From Rhodococcus koreensis (GTDB lineage: Bacteria > Actinomycetota > Actinomycetes > Mycobacteriales > Mycobacteriaceae): 64,000 nt of DNA. Within the stretch, counting starts at the first letter, position 1; each line of letters opens with the position of its first letter. Positions 26,085 through 34,499 of the stretch are shown here, in pieces. The stretch is from the NCBI RefSeq assembly GCF_900105905.1, contig NZ_FNSV01000005.1:6076001-6140000 (forward strand), in the 5' to 3' direction. The notes below the pieces were generated by a model. It ran no database searches and was not told the DNA's origin. It worked only from the letters and a program-made list of their open reading frames with translations. A program made the translations under genes and the position numbers.

Positions 26085-26705
26085 ATGGAGCAGCAAGAAA
26101 CACGGGTTTACATCGTCGACGACGATCAAGAGTTGTGCGCATCGCTTGCGTGGCTACTCGATTCGGTCAACATCACGTCGGAGTACTACTTCTCGGTGCA
26201 GTCGTTCCTCGAGGAGTACCGGCGCGACATCCCGGCCTGCCTCGTCCTGGACGTCCGGATGCCGGAAGTCGGGGGATTCCAGCTCCAGGAGACACTCCTC
26301 GCCGACGAATCCCCGATTCCGATCATCTTCGTGTCGGCGCACGGCGACATCAAGATGTCGGTGCGGGCACTGCAGCGGGGTGCGCTGACGTTCATCGAGA
26401 AGCCCTACGATCCGCAGCACATGCTCGACGTGATCCAGGATGCGCTCCGGGTCGCGCGGCAACGATTCGGCGAGCGTCGCAACCGAACGGAATTGCAGGG
26501 TCGGATAGACGCGCTGACGGTGCGGGAACGGGAAATTCTCGCACTCGTGCTCGACGGGTTGCCGAGCAAGAACATCGCCAAAGAGCTGGGTATCAGCGTG
26601 AAGACGGTCGACGTGCATCGCACGCGTATCAAGGAAAAGACCGGAGCAGAAAGCATTGCGGTTCTCGTGCGCGACATTCTGCAGGCCGGACTTTCCGTGA
26701 CCTGA
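26085..26705 (+). CDS. FixJ/LuxR-type response regulator
   Basis: 206 residues from the ATG at 26085 (MEQQETRVYIVDDDQELCAS). The receiver domain (1-120) has the acidic pocket VDDD (11-14), phosphorylatable D56 in CLVLDVRMPE and the conserved Lys in FIEKPYDPQ. The C-terminal LuxR HTH (about 140-200) has LTVREREILALVLDGLPSKN and GISVKTVDVHRTRIKEKTGA. This matches FixJ/TodT-like regulators. The cognate kinase is probably the PAS kinase at 32553, at the far end of the same iac cluster; together they flank the oxygenase operon. Such TCS pairs control aromatic pathways in other bacteria. Confidence 0.9.
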   Translation: MEQQETRVYIVDDDQELCASLAWLLDSVNITSEYYFSVQSFLEEYRRDIPACLVLDVRMPEVGGFQLQETLLADESPIPIIFVSAHGDIKMSVRALQRGALTFIEKPYDPQHMLDVIQDALRVARQRFGERRNRTELQGRIDALTVREREILALVLDGLPSKNIAKELGISVKTVDVHRTRIKEKTGAESIAVLVRDILQAGLSVT

Positions 26706-26711
26706 AAGTGT

Positions 26712-27671
26712 TCAGGGAAGCTCGACGACGAGTCGCGCGGATCTCGCGCGCGACACACACGCGGCGATTCTGTCTCCCGCCTTTCTCTCACTCTTGGTGA
26801 GGCAATTGTCCCGGTGGTCGGGCTCGCCCTCGAGCACGTCCATGACGCACGTGCCGCAGATCCCTTCCCGGCACGAGGTGTCGATCTCGATGTCGTTCTC
26901 TTCGAGTACGTCGGCGATGGATTTTCCGGCCGGTACTTCGAACACCTCGCCCGTGTCGAGTTCCACCTCGAACGCCGTATCCGACTCGGTCGCGGCAGGC
27001 GTCGCCGCCTCGAAGTGTTCGAAGTGGACCGCGTCCTCGCCGACCGCAGGTTCGGCCAACTGGCGCACCCGATCCATGAAACCTTCGGGGCCGCACGTGT
27101 AGACGTGGGTGGCGGCGGACGCGTCCGCCAGGATCTTCTCGAGCGCCGAGAACTGGTCGTCCCGCGTGAGGCCGAAGTGCTGGTGCACGTCCTGCCGGAA
27201 ATCCGCATTCTCCAGCAGGTCGACGAACGCGGCCTGCGCCCTCGTGCGCGCGAAATAGTGCAGGTCGAATCGCTGTCCCTGCCGATGCAAGGCGAACGCC
27301 AGACTCAGCATCGGCGTCAGCCCGATCCCCGCTGCGACGAGGATGTGCCGATCGGCACCCTCGGCGAGCGTGAGCAGTGTCCGCGGCCCGCTGATCCGCA
27401 ACTCGCTGCCAGTCGTCACGTGATCGTGCAGCGCGGCCGAGGCGCCGCGCGGACCGGTCTCGCGTTTGACGGCGACGACATACGATTCGGACTCGTGCGG
27501 CGGGCTGCACAGCGAGTACTGGGTGAGGACCTCGGTGGGTCCGAGGATGTCGATGTGGGCGCCCGCAGGGTACGGGTCGAACCGTGAACCGTCCGTCCGG
27601 ACCAGCCGGAACGACTTGATGTCCGGCGTTTCCTCGACGATTTCCGCGACAGTGACAGTGAACATGCTCAT
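26712..27671 (-). CDS. iacF: Rieske dioxygenase reductase (IacF-like)
   Basis: 319 residues of the phthalate-dioxygenase-reductase/VanB class: flavin domain with TQYSLCSPPHESESYVVAVK, NAD-binding VAAGIGLTPMLSLAFALH and THVYTCGPEGFMD, and a C-terminal [2Fe-2S] domain with DTSCREGICGTCVMDVLEG and a later Cys in AACVSRA. It passes NADH electrons to the IacCD dioxygenase. It is the last gene of the leftward operon iacA-B-I-C-D-E-F and ends 6 nt from the convergent response regulator stop. Confidence 0.9.
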   Translation of the reverse strand: MSMFTVTVAEIVEETPDIKSFRLVRTDGSRFDPYPAGAHIDILGPTEVLTQYSLCSPPHESESYVVAVKRETGPRGASAALHDHVTTGSELRISGPRTLLTLAEGADRHILVAAGIGLTPMLSLAFALHRQGQRFDLHYFARTRAQAAFVDLLENADFRQDVHQHFGLTRDDQFSALEKILADASAATHVYTCGPEGFMDRVRQLAEPAVGEDAVHFEHFEAATPAATESDTAFEVELDTGEVFEVPAGKSIADVLEENDIEIDTSCREGICGTCVMDVLEGEPDHRDNCLTKSERKAGDRIAACVSRARSARLVVELP

Positions 27672-27717
27672 GGTGATTCTTCCTCCGGTGCTGCGACCCG
27701 TCGCCCTCGAGCGGGGG

Positions 27718-28458
27718 TCAGCGCATGTACAGGCCGCCGTTGACGTCCCAGCAGGCTCCGGTCACCGACGCGGCGGCCGGGGACGCGAGGAGGGCGACCG
27801 TCTCGGCGATGAATTCGGGCGACCCCAGTGTGCCCACGGGAATGGTGGTGAGAATGGCCGCGAGTTTGTCCGCGGGCACCGTCTCGCGCACCACCGGCAG
27901 GTCCAGCGGTCCCGGCGACACCGCGTTGACGGTGACACCCGACGGTGCGAGTTCCCGGGCGAAGACCTTGGTCAGCGTTCCGACGCCGCCCTTCGCGGCC
28001 GCGTAGTGGGCCCCGGTTGCCGTGCCGCCGTTCTGGCCGGCGAGCGAGGCGATGTTGACGATGCGGCCGTAGCCGCGTTCGGCGAAGTGGCTTCCGAACA
28101 CCTGGCAGCCGAGGAACGCGCCGTTGAGGTTGATCTCGACGATGTCCGAGAATTCCTCCGGCGCAATGTCCATCAACGAGCCGGTCTGGGAACGGCCGGC
28201 ATTGTTGACGAGAACGTCCGCCCCACCCCAGACGTCGACGACCCGGTCGCACAGGGACTCGAAGTCGGACTTCTTCCGAACGTCGAGGACGGCGGCGACG
28301 GCGGTGTTCCCGGAGGAATCCAGCGCCACCGCAGTCTCTTTCGCGGCGGCCTCGTCGATGTCCGCGACCAGTACGCGATATCCGCGGTCGTGCAACAGGC
28401 GGGCGATGGCGGCGCCGAGTCCGCGTCCGGCGCCGGTGACTACTGCGACGTGATCCAT
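27718..28458 (-). CDS. iacE: Short-chain dehydrogenase/reductase (IacE-like)
   Basis: 246 residues of the classical SDR family. The cofactor loop is VVTGAGRGLGAAIARLLHDRG, the NNAG motif is DVLVNNAGRSQTG and the active site is IASLAGQNGGTATGAHYAAAKGG (Ser, YxxxK). IacE in indole-3-acetate clusters oxidises or reduces a hydroxylated oxindole intermediate. It starts behind TAGGAGTTCGAC and lies between the dioxygenase beta subunit and the reductase. Confidence 0.88.
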   Translation of the reverse strand: MDHVAVVTGAGRGLGAAIARLLHDRGYRVLVADIDEAAAKETAVALDSSGNTAVAAVLDVRKKSDFESLCDRVVDVWGGADVLVNNAGRSQTGSLMDIAPEEFSDIVEINLNGAFLGCQVFGSHFAERGYGRIVNIASLAGQNGGTATGAHYAAAKGGVGTLTKVFARELAPSGVTVNAVSPGPLDLPVVRETVPADKLAAILTTIPVGTLGSPEFIAETVALLASPAAASVTGACWDVNGGLYMR

Positions 28459-28486
28459 GTCGAACTCCTATTTCTGGAGGGAAAGG

Positions 28487-28990
28487 TCAGAGGAGGTAGC
28501 CGGAGGCGTTGACCGCGCCCTGCGAGTTGACGAGCCGGATGACCTTCAGGTCCAGCCGTGGGCCGTCCTCGGTGTAGCGGATGCGGTGCGTGACGTCGGC
28601 CGCGAGGGTCTGCTGGTCGTCGCGTTTGAAGCCCACGAGGATCTGTGCGGACCTCAGCGTGATCGAGTCGTCGGTGCGGTCCTCGACGGTGAAGCGGGAG
28701 ACGGTGCGGACGGTGCGGGCCGCGGCGAGCGCGGACATCGAGTAGCCGGAGGTCAGGCGTTCGATCCGCATGCGCCGCATCCGGGTGTCGTCGTTGACCA
28801 TGTTCAGCGATCCGTCGAAGTCGTCGGTGTCGAGGTCGATGGGTATGACGTACCGGCCTTCGTCGGTCCAGAGTGCGTCCCAGGTCTGGTAGTCCTTGGC
28901 GTCGAGCAGGGCCGCTTCGTGCCAGACGAGTTCGATGGCCTGCAGTACCCGGGCGTCGGACAGTGCGATCGTCAGGAGGTCAGTGCTCAT
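28487..28990 (-). CDS. iacD: Aromatic-ring-hydroxylating dioxygenase beta subunit (IacD-like)
   Basis: 167 residues of the NTF2-like beta subunit: MSTDLLTIALSDARVLQAIE, EAALLDAKDYQTWDALWTDE and RYVIPIDLDTDDFDGSLNMV, followed by RIERLTSGYSMSALAAARTV. It forms a complex with the Rieske alpha subunit, whose reading frame overlaps its start by 11 nt. Confidence 0.92.
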   Translation of the reverse strand: MSTDLLTIALSDARVLQAIELVWHEAALLDAKDYQTWDALWTDEGRYVIPIDLDTDDFDGSLNMVNDDTRMRRMRIERLTSGYSMSALAAARTVRTVSRFTVEDRTDDSITLRSAQILVGFKRDDQQTLAADVTHRIRYTEDGPRLDLKVIRLVNSQGAVNASGYLL

Positions 28991-30275
28991 CGGTCATCAT
29001 CCTCTTCCACATTGCGTAGGCTTCGCGCATTCCGGTTTCGTCGGTGACGTGCGAGGTGCGGTGCCCGTCGCTGTCGAGCGCTTCACGACCCAGGCCGCGG
29101 TTCACCATGATCGGCATTCCGGGTGCACCGCGGGAGCCGCGCTGAACCCGGTCCCAGGCCTCGGAGTCGTCGGGGCTGCCGAACCCGAACGGGCCCTGGA
29201 AATGTTCGTGGATGCGGAGACGTTCGCGGTTGACGATCTCGGGTCCACCGTCCATGCCGAGGGCGATGTGCCGGATCTCGGTCTCGTCGACCGCGATCGG
29301 GCGCAGTACCCGGAAGAACGACATCGACATCGCGACGTTGGGGAAGATGTTGAGGTTGAACCCGGCGCCGTGCATGGACCGGACGATGCGGCGCACCTGG
29401 TCGGCGGGCATCGTCTTCGACAGCTCCTCGACGATGTGGTCGAAGCGGGCCTGAATCTTCTCGGTGCCGTCGTCGTGGTCGAGGTCGACGTGTTCGGGCA
29501 CCATGATGGCGACGCTGTGGCCGTTGCCGAGCGCGTGCGTGACGGCGTTGTCGTCGGTCATGAAGGAGAGCATGTCGGCGGTTTCGGCGTCGACGGACGA
29601 CATCCAGGATCGGTGCACGATGGGGAAGTGGTAGCCGTCGGTGGTGTTCTCCAACTGGATCTTCCAGTTGCCGCGGAAGCGGAAGCAGTGCTCGCCCTGG
29701 GTCTTGATCGGGTAGCCGGCGCCCTGCTTCATGAACAGGTCGATCCACACCTTCGCGTCACCGAGGAAGTCGTCGAGGGGCTCGACGTCGGGGTTGAAGC
29801 TGGCGAAGATCATTCCCGCGTACGACTCCACCCGGAGGCTCTGCAGCGGGAGGTCCTTCTTGTCGAGATCCTCGTCGTAGCCATCGGGGTAGGGGATCCC
29901 GCGCAGCCGCCCGTCGAGGGCGTACGACCAGCTGTGATAGGGGCAGGTGAACCCGTTCGCCTTGCCCTTGGGGACCTCGCAGACGCTGGCCCCGCGATGG
30001 CGGCACCGGTTGAGCAGGACATTGAAGTTGCCCTTGCGGTCGCGGTTGACGATCACCGGCTGCCTGCCGATGGTCGCCATCTTGTAGCTTCCGGCCTCGG
30101 GGATCTCGCTCTCGTGGGCGACCCACACCCAGGTGCGGTAGAAGATTCGCTCGAGTTCGGCCTCGAACATGTCGGGGTCGGTGTACAGCGATCCGTCCAC
30201 GCGGTCGTCGGTGGCGAGGTCCGCGAAGTTGGTTTCCGTGAAGCCGGTGTCTGTGGGATCCAGCGAAGTGGTCAT
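28980..30275 (-). CDS. iacC: Rieske dioxygenase alpha subunit (IacC-like)
   Basis: 431 residues from the ATG at 30275. The Rieske [2Fe-2S] ligands are C91-x-H93 (NRCRHRGASV) and C111-x2-H114 (CPYHSW). The mononuclear iron site is ENTTDGYHFPIVHRS, with D213, H216 and H221. In the iac pathway IacCD dioxygenates an oxindole/indole-acetate derivative on the way to catechol. The TGATG junction couples it to the upstream IacI-like gene. Gene content around it, not the alpha subunit alone, supports the iac assignment. Confidence 0.92.
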   Translation of the reverse strand: MTTSLDPTDTGFTETNFADLATDDRVDGSLYTDPDMFEAELERIFYRTWVWVAHESEIPEAGSYKMATIGRQPVIVNRDRKGNFNVLLNRCRHRGASVCEVPKGKANGFTCPYHSWSYALDGRLRGIPYPDGYDEDLDKKDLPLQSLRVESYAGMIFASFNPDVEPLDDFLGDAKVWIDLFMKQGAGYPIKTQGEHCFRFRGNWKIQLENTTDGYHFPIVHRSWMSSVDAETADMLSFMTDDNAVTHALGNGHSVAIMVPEHVDLDHDDGTEKIQARFDHIVEELSKTMPADQVRRIVRSMHGAGFNLNIFPNVAMSMSFFRVLRPIAVDETEIRHIALGMDGGPEIVNRERLRIHEHFQGPFGFGSPDDSEAWDRVQRGSRGAPGMPIMVNRGLGREALDSDGHRTSHVTDETGMREAYAMWKRMMTDEH

Positions 30276-30784
30276 CACATTCTCTTTCCATTCGATTCGA
30301 GCAGTCGCGGTGCCTCGTCGAGGCGGGTGGCGAACAGCTTCTCGGTCGTGAAGTGGCTGATCCGGGCGGTGCCGTCCCGGACTTCGCACTCGGCGGTGAT
30401 GCGGGCGACGAGCAGTTCGGCCGATTCGTCCTCGTACCGCGACAGCTGTTCCATGACCCACCGCCCCCGCGCTGTGGGTCCGTCCACGTCGATCTGCTCG
30501 TTGCCGAGCAGGTGCGCATTTCCCCGGAAATGGGGGCTCGGTGGGAGGTACGCGGTGAGCATTCCGACGATCTCCCGGCGGCCCTGCCGCCTGCCGAATT
30601 TGTGCGCGTAGTCGCTGCCGACGCCTTCCCACACCGCCTCGGGTGTGAAGAGGGAGCCGAGTTCCTCGGCCGAGAACTGCACGGACGGAACGTCACACAG
30701 TTCCATGTAGCGGCAGATCACCCGGTGAACGGCCTCGCGCCTCTCGATGCGCTCGGTCGCGCTCGCACGGTGCATGTCGCTCAC
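30275..30784 (-). CDS. iacI: SnoaL/NTF2-like protein (IacI-like)
   Basis: 169 residues if started at GTG 30784, which overlaps the stop of the upstream gene (GTGA); an ATG three codons further in is also possible. The NTF2-like fold is suggested by AVHRVICRYMELCDV, SLFTPEAVWEGVGSDYAHKF and GRRQGRREIVGMLTAYLPPS. In iac clusters iacI is a small protein of uncertain function, possibly assisting conversion of an oxindole intermediate. It sits between iacB and iacC. Confidence 0.78.
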   Translation of the reverse strand: MSDMHRASATERIERREAVHRVICRYMELCDVPSVQFSAEELGSLFTPEAVWEGVGSDYAHKFGRRQGRREIVGMLTAYLPPSPHFRGNAHLLGNEQIDVDGPTARGRWVMEQLSRYEDESAELLVARITAECEVRDGTARISHFTTEKLFATRLDEAPRLLESNGKRM

Positions 30785-31146
30785 ACGCCGAGGTCGACGT
30801 CTTCGCGGACGGTGAGCGCACGGCCGATGCGGGCTTCGATCTTCGCGTAACGCCACAGCGTGTACTCCCCGACCGTGGTGGTGCGGAAGAGGTTGCAGAC
30901 GTCCTTGACGGTCTGCTGGGTGTCGACGTCGGCGAGGATGTAGCACGTCCACGGCCAGCCGTCCGACGGTCCGACCATGTGGCTGTCGTCGTCGATGTCC
31001 CCGATCACCCGGACGCCGGGCGTCTCGGCCAGCGCGTCCATCATCCCGGAGAACGCCTTCCACACCAGGCCGCCCTGGCCGGTCGGGAGGTCGAAGAAGT
31101 TCTGGTTGATGCCGATGCAGAACAGCACTCTCAGTGGTGCGGTCAT
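30781..31146 (-). CDS. iacB: Small IacB-like protein
   Basis: 121 residues starting MTAPLRVLFCIGINQNFFDL, behind CAGGAGTACAACC. It contains DGWPWTCYILADVDTQQTVKD and TTTVGEYTLWRYAKIEARIG, which suggests a ferredoxin-like alpha+beta fold. No catalytic motif stands out. It is assigned to iacB by size, position after iacA and operon context; the role of IacB is not established. The iacI start overlaps its stop (GTGA). Confidence 0.75.
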   Translation of the reverse strand: MTAPLRVLFCIGINQNFFDLPTGQGGLVWKAFSGMMDALAETPGVRVIGDIDDDSHMVGPSDGWPWTCYILADVDTQQTVKDVCNLFRTTTVGEYTLWRYAKIEARIGRALTVREDVDLGV

Positions 31147-31189
31147 GGTTGTACTCCTGAAGGGTCGGTGGTCGGGGTGCGGACGATGC

Positions 31190-32353
31190 TCAGATGAAGC
31201 CGGGGAACGGCGGGATATCCATGAGCACCGCACCGGCGCTGTCGTAGATGCCGTCGCCGAGGAAGGCGTGCTGCGGCGGGACCAGGGCCTCGCGCATGTA
31301 CCGCTGCATGGCGTTGCCGTCGTAGATGGCGCCGGTGCCCGACAACTGGAAGGCGGTGTGCACGGCGGACGCACCCGCCTTGGCGACGTGGGTCGAGGAC
31401 AAGCGAAGAAGTGCCGCAAGCTTTTCCGGGACGGGATCGCCGGCGACCACCGTGGCGTACGCCTCGTCGGTGACCTCGTAGAAGAAGGCGCGGGCGGACC
31501 GCAGCGTCGCCTCCGCCTTGGCCAGGTCGATGCGGTAGTAGGCGCGGTCGGCGAGTTTGGGCGCTCCGGTGATCCCGGTGCGTCCCGCGCCGACCTTGAT
31601 CGCGTAGTCGAGCGCCGCGCGGCCCACTCCGAGATTGACGACGGCCAGCACCTGGGCGGCGTACGCGATGGAGGGATAGCGGTAGAGGGGTTCGTCGACG
31701 GTGGGGGTTCCGCCCCGGATGAACGTCCAGTCCTCGGGCACGACGACGCCGTCGACCTTCAGTTCGTGGCTGCCGGTTCCCGACAGACCGACCACGTCCC
31801 AGTTCTCGACGATCTCGACGTCCTTCGGCCACAGCAGGGCGGTGCGCGGCTTCCCCGCGGTGGAGTCGCCGCCGCGGATGCCCACACCGAGGATGTCGGC
31901 GCCCTTGCATCCGCTGGCGAACTTCCACTGCCCGGTGATCTTCAGGCCTCCCGGCACCTGTTCGACGGGCTGCACCGGAAACAGGCCGCCGGCGAAGACG
32001 AGGTCGGGGCTGTCCTTGTACAACTCGGCCTGCGTCGCGAGGGGCAGCGCCGCAAGGTAGACGAGGGCGGAGCCGAAACTCGCGACCCAGCCCGCCGACG
32101 CGTCCACCGCGGAGATTCGTTCGATCATCCGCAGAAACTCGCTCGGGGGCAGTGCGTCGCCGCCGAACCGGCGGGGGGTCGCCGCGCGGTAGATGCCGAC
32201 CTGCTTGAACTCGTCGATCATGTCGCGAGGCACGAACTTCTGTGTGGCGAACTCTTCCCGCCGCAATGCGACGTGCTCGAGGACGTCCTCGAACGACAGC
32301 GTCCCGTTCGCGGCGGTGCCCGTCGTGTCGAGGGTCGGTGCGGTGGTGGTCAT
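31190..32353 (-). CDS. iacA: Flavin-dependent monooxygenase of acyl-CoA dehydrogenase fold (IacA-like)
   Basis: 387 residues starting at the ATG at 32353 behind GGAGTATTTG; a TTG one codon earlier is less likely. The acyl-CoA-dehydrogenase-like fold is that of two-component oxygenases (HsaA/DszC/IacA type): KQVGIYRAATPRRFGGDALP, AGWVASFGSALVYLAALPLA, ITGQWKFASGCKGADILGVG and GSHELKVDGVVVPEDWTF. It lacks the catalytic glutamate context of true dehydrogenases. IacA hydroxylates the indole ring of indole-3-acetate using reduced flavin from IacG. It is the first gene of the leftward operon. Confidence 0.87.
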   Translation of the reverse strand: MTTTAPTLDTTGTAANGTLSFEDVLEHVALRREEFATQKFVPRDMIDEFKQVGIYRAATPRRFGGDALPPSEFLRMIERISAVDASAGWVASFGSALVYLAALPLATQAELYKDSPDLVFAGGLFPVQPVEQVPGGLKITGQWKFASGCKGADILGVGIRGGDSTAGKPRTALLWPKDVEIVENWDVVGLSGTGSHELKVDGVVVPEDWTFIRGGTPTVDEPLYRYPSIAYAAQVLAVVNLGVGRAALDYAIKVGAGRTGITGAPKLADRAYYRIDLAKAEATLRSARAFFYEVTDEAYATVVAGDPVPEKLAALLRLSSTHVAKAGASAVHTAFQLSGTGAIYDGNAMQRYMREALVPPQHAFLGDGIYDSAGAVLMDIPPFPGFI

Positions 32354-32481
32354 CAAATACTCCGATCGACGCGAAGTAGAAGGGGTGTGGCGTGTTTCGT
32401 GTCGAGTTTCACGCTATTGCGGTGGCGGGCATCACTCAATCGGTGCTTCCTCCCGCACACGTGCAGAGATGTCGCCCCGGA

Positions 32482-32500
32482 CTAAAGGAATTCCCTATCG
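32482..32500 (-). promoter_or_regulatory. Candidate response-regulator box upstream of iacA
   Basis: The minus strand reads CGATAGGGAATTCCTTTAG, with a central GGAATTCC palindrome, about 130 nt upstream of iacA. It resembles the motif at 25994 upstream of iacG. The surrounding 196-nt gap also holds the promoter of the histidine kinase gene. Confidence 0.35.
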
Positions 32501-32552
32501 TGTCCGCGGTCTGCACGCTCAGTAGACTCGACGTGAGCCCAAGGAGGCCGCA

Positions 32553-34058
32553 TTGTCCGAACTCGCGCCGTCCGACTACGAACAACTCGTCGAGTCGCTC
32601 CGCTACTGCGTCCTGGTCCACGATGCGGCGACCAAGGACATCCTCTGGGCCAACAGGGCTGCGTCGGAACTGCTCGAGTTCACGGTCGAAGAGCTCAAAC
32701 CGCTCAAGGCCCCCGACATGAGTTCCCCGGCGAAGCGCTACCGCCGGTCGGTGGGACGGCGGTGGCTGCAGGAGGCCGTCGACAACGGGGCAGCGGTCAC
32801 CGAATGGGCGTATCGCGCGAAGAGCGGGCGAGAGGTCCTGACGGAGGCGATCGCGATCCGGGTCGAGCTGAACGCCCGGACCGTGGTGATGGTGCAGTTC
32901 CGCGACATCGAGCAGGAAACGTCGATGCGCCGCGACCTCACGCGCACCGAGGCCGATCTCAGCCGCACCGAGGCCCGCCTGGCCGCGTTCCTGCGGAACA
33001 TGGCCGAGGGCATCCTGGTCCTCGACGACGACAGCCGCATCACGTATGCGAGCGAGGCGGCGTCGGAACTCCTGAAGGTCCCGGTGGCATCGCTTGTCGG
33101 CGAACGCTTCACGGAGTTCTGCCGGGCGGGGCAGTCACGGGAGAGCGTGCGCCGGGCCCTGGACCTGACCACCGCCGACGGGGGTTCCCAGAGCCTGCGC
33201 TACGAGGTGGAACTGACGTCCGAGGAGCGCCGCTGGCACGCGGGAAGCTGCCAGCACATCGCGATCGAGAATGATCTGAGCGGGCACCTGCTGCTCTTCC
33301 ACGACGTCACCGAGCACGTCCGCACCGAACAGGAGCACGAACGGGACTCGCAGTACCTCAACTACCTGGCCCGCTACAACGCGATGGGCGACATGGCCAT
33401 GGCCATCGCGCACGAGTTGGCCCAGCCGCTCGCGGCCGCCACCAACTTCATCGCCGGAACGCAGAGCCGCCTCGGTGACGGGCACACCAGTCACGACGAG
33501 GTGAGCTGGGGCCTCGGGGAGGCGCGCAAGCAGATCGACAGGGCCAATCAGATCGTCCGAAGCCTGCGCGAATACGTGACACAACTCGAGGAGTCCCAGC
33601 AGATCGTCGACCTCAACGACATCGTGGACGAATGTGCGTATTTCGTCGACATCCGCGCGCGGCAGAAGGGAGTTCACGTCGAGTACCTCCGCGCGCACGA
33701 CACGGTCGCCGTCGTGTGCGAACGTGTGCTCACCGGGCAGGTCATCCTGAACCTGTGTTTCAACGCCATCGACGAGATGGCGGAATGGCCGGCAGCCGAC
33801 CGCATCGTGAGGGTACGCACCGACGTCACCGAGACGGAGGGCGTCGTGAGCGTCGAGGACCACGGCAAGGGTCTCTCGCACGTCCCGGACGGCCGAATCT
33901 TCGACGGCGCGTTCACGTCGAAGTCCACGGGCCACGGAATCGGACTTGCGCTGAGCCACCGCATCATCACCCGCCAGGGCGGGACGATCACCGCACGCGA
34001 GAACGATCCGCACGGGGCGGTCTTCACGTTCACGCTGCCGGTCGACCCGAACCGCTGA
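32553..34058 (+). CDS. PAS-domain sensor histidine kinase (FixL-like)
   Basis: 501 residues starting at TTG 32553 behind a strong AAGGAGG. No transmembrane helices are visible, so it is cytosolic. Two PAS modules (about 15-130 and 145-255) precede a HisKA domain with H287 in AIAHELAQPLAAATNFIAGT and an HATPase domain with VILNLCFNAIDEMAE (N box), VEDHGKGLSH (G1) and TSKSTGHGIGLALSHRI (G2). This is the FixL/DctB-like class. The partner is probably the FixJ-type regulator at 26085. One PAS domain may sense indole-3-acetate or another arylacetate directly (inference). Confidence 0.9.
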   Translation: MSELAPSDYEQLVESLRYCVLVHDAATKDILWANRAASELLEFTVEELKPLKAPDMSSPAKRYRRSVGRRWLQEAVDNGAAVTEWAYRAKSGREVLTEAIAIRVELNARTVVMVQFRDIEQETSMRRDLTRTEADLSRTEARLAAFLRNMAEGILVLDDDSRITYASEAASELLKVPVASLVGERFTEFCRAGQSRESVRRALDLTTADGGSQSLRYEVELTSEERRWHAGSCQHIAIENDLSGHLLLFHDVTEHVRTEQEHERDSQYLNYLARYNAMGDMAMAIAHELAQPLAAATNFIAGTQSRLGDGHTSHDEVSWGLGEARKQIDRANQIVRSLREYVTQLEESQQIVDLNDIVDECAYFVDIRARQKGVHVEYLRAHDTVAVVCERVLTGQVILNLCFNAIDEMAEWPAADRIVRVRTDVTETEGVVSVEDHGKGLSHVPDGRIFDGAFTSKSTGHGIGLALSHRIITRQGGTITARENDPHGAVFTFTLPVDPNR

Positions 34059-34155
34059 GCGACCAACACTCACAGGGTAAAGGTTTCTTGGATTCCGTTG
34101 AGCACGATCCGGTTCTAGCGTTATGGGAAAACCACCGCGGCCCCGGAGGTACCTC

Positions 34156-34425
34156 GTGGACTATTCGCATCACCACCGCACATTCCTGACCTGTTACGCC
34201 GACACCCACCGCTACGGCTGGCATCACGTCGACCTGTTCGTGCACGACGAGCACGGCAACGAAGTGAACTGGGTGCACTGGCAGGTGAGGGAGGACGGAC
34301 CGGACGGCGCCGACGTAGCCACCGCGCGCGTCGAGCCGAACCTGCGGCGGACCACCGATTGGCAACGCGGAATCAGCGCCGACGGAAGCGAGTACTGGAT
34401 CGCGGAGGCGGCCTGGGCGCAGTGA
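34156..34425 (+). CDS. Small hypothetical protein, His/Trp-rich
   Basis: 89 residues if started at GTG 34156, six bases after CCGGAGG; an upstream ATG at 34123 would add 11 basic residues but has no ribosome site. The sequence begins VDYSHHHRTFLTCYADTHRY and contains GWHHVDLFVHDEHGNEVNWV. I do not recognise a family. Many His and Trp residues suggest a metal-binding or compact beta protein, but this is speculation. It follows the kinase gene by about 100 nt and ends before a terminator hairpin. Confidence 0.6.
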   Translation: MDYSHHHRTFLTCYADTHRYGWHHVDLFVHDEHGNEVNWVHWQVREDGPDGADVATARVEPNLRRTTDWQRGISADGSEYWIAEAAWAQ

Positions 34426-34439
34426 CGTGCCCGGACGCT

Positions 34440-34480
34440 GAACGGCCGGTTCACCCACAGCAGTGGTGAACCGGCCGTTC
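34440..34480. terminator. Hairpin between convergent small gene and amidohydrolase
   Basis: Perfect 15-bp inverted repeat, GAACGGCCGGTTCAC and GTGAACCGGCCGTTC, with an 11-nt loop. It sits 14 nt after the small gene stop and 20 nt from the amidohydrolase stop, so it can serve both strands. Its sequence differs from the 46-nt hairpin family. Confidence 0.8.
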
Positions 34481-34499
34481 GGATGTAGCGGTGTCGGGC

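Noticed and set aside
26706..26711. Possible terminator between the response regulator and iacF
   Set aside because: The convergent stops are only 6 nt apart and no stable inverted repeat is visible around them.
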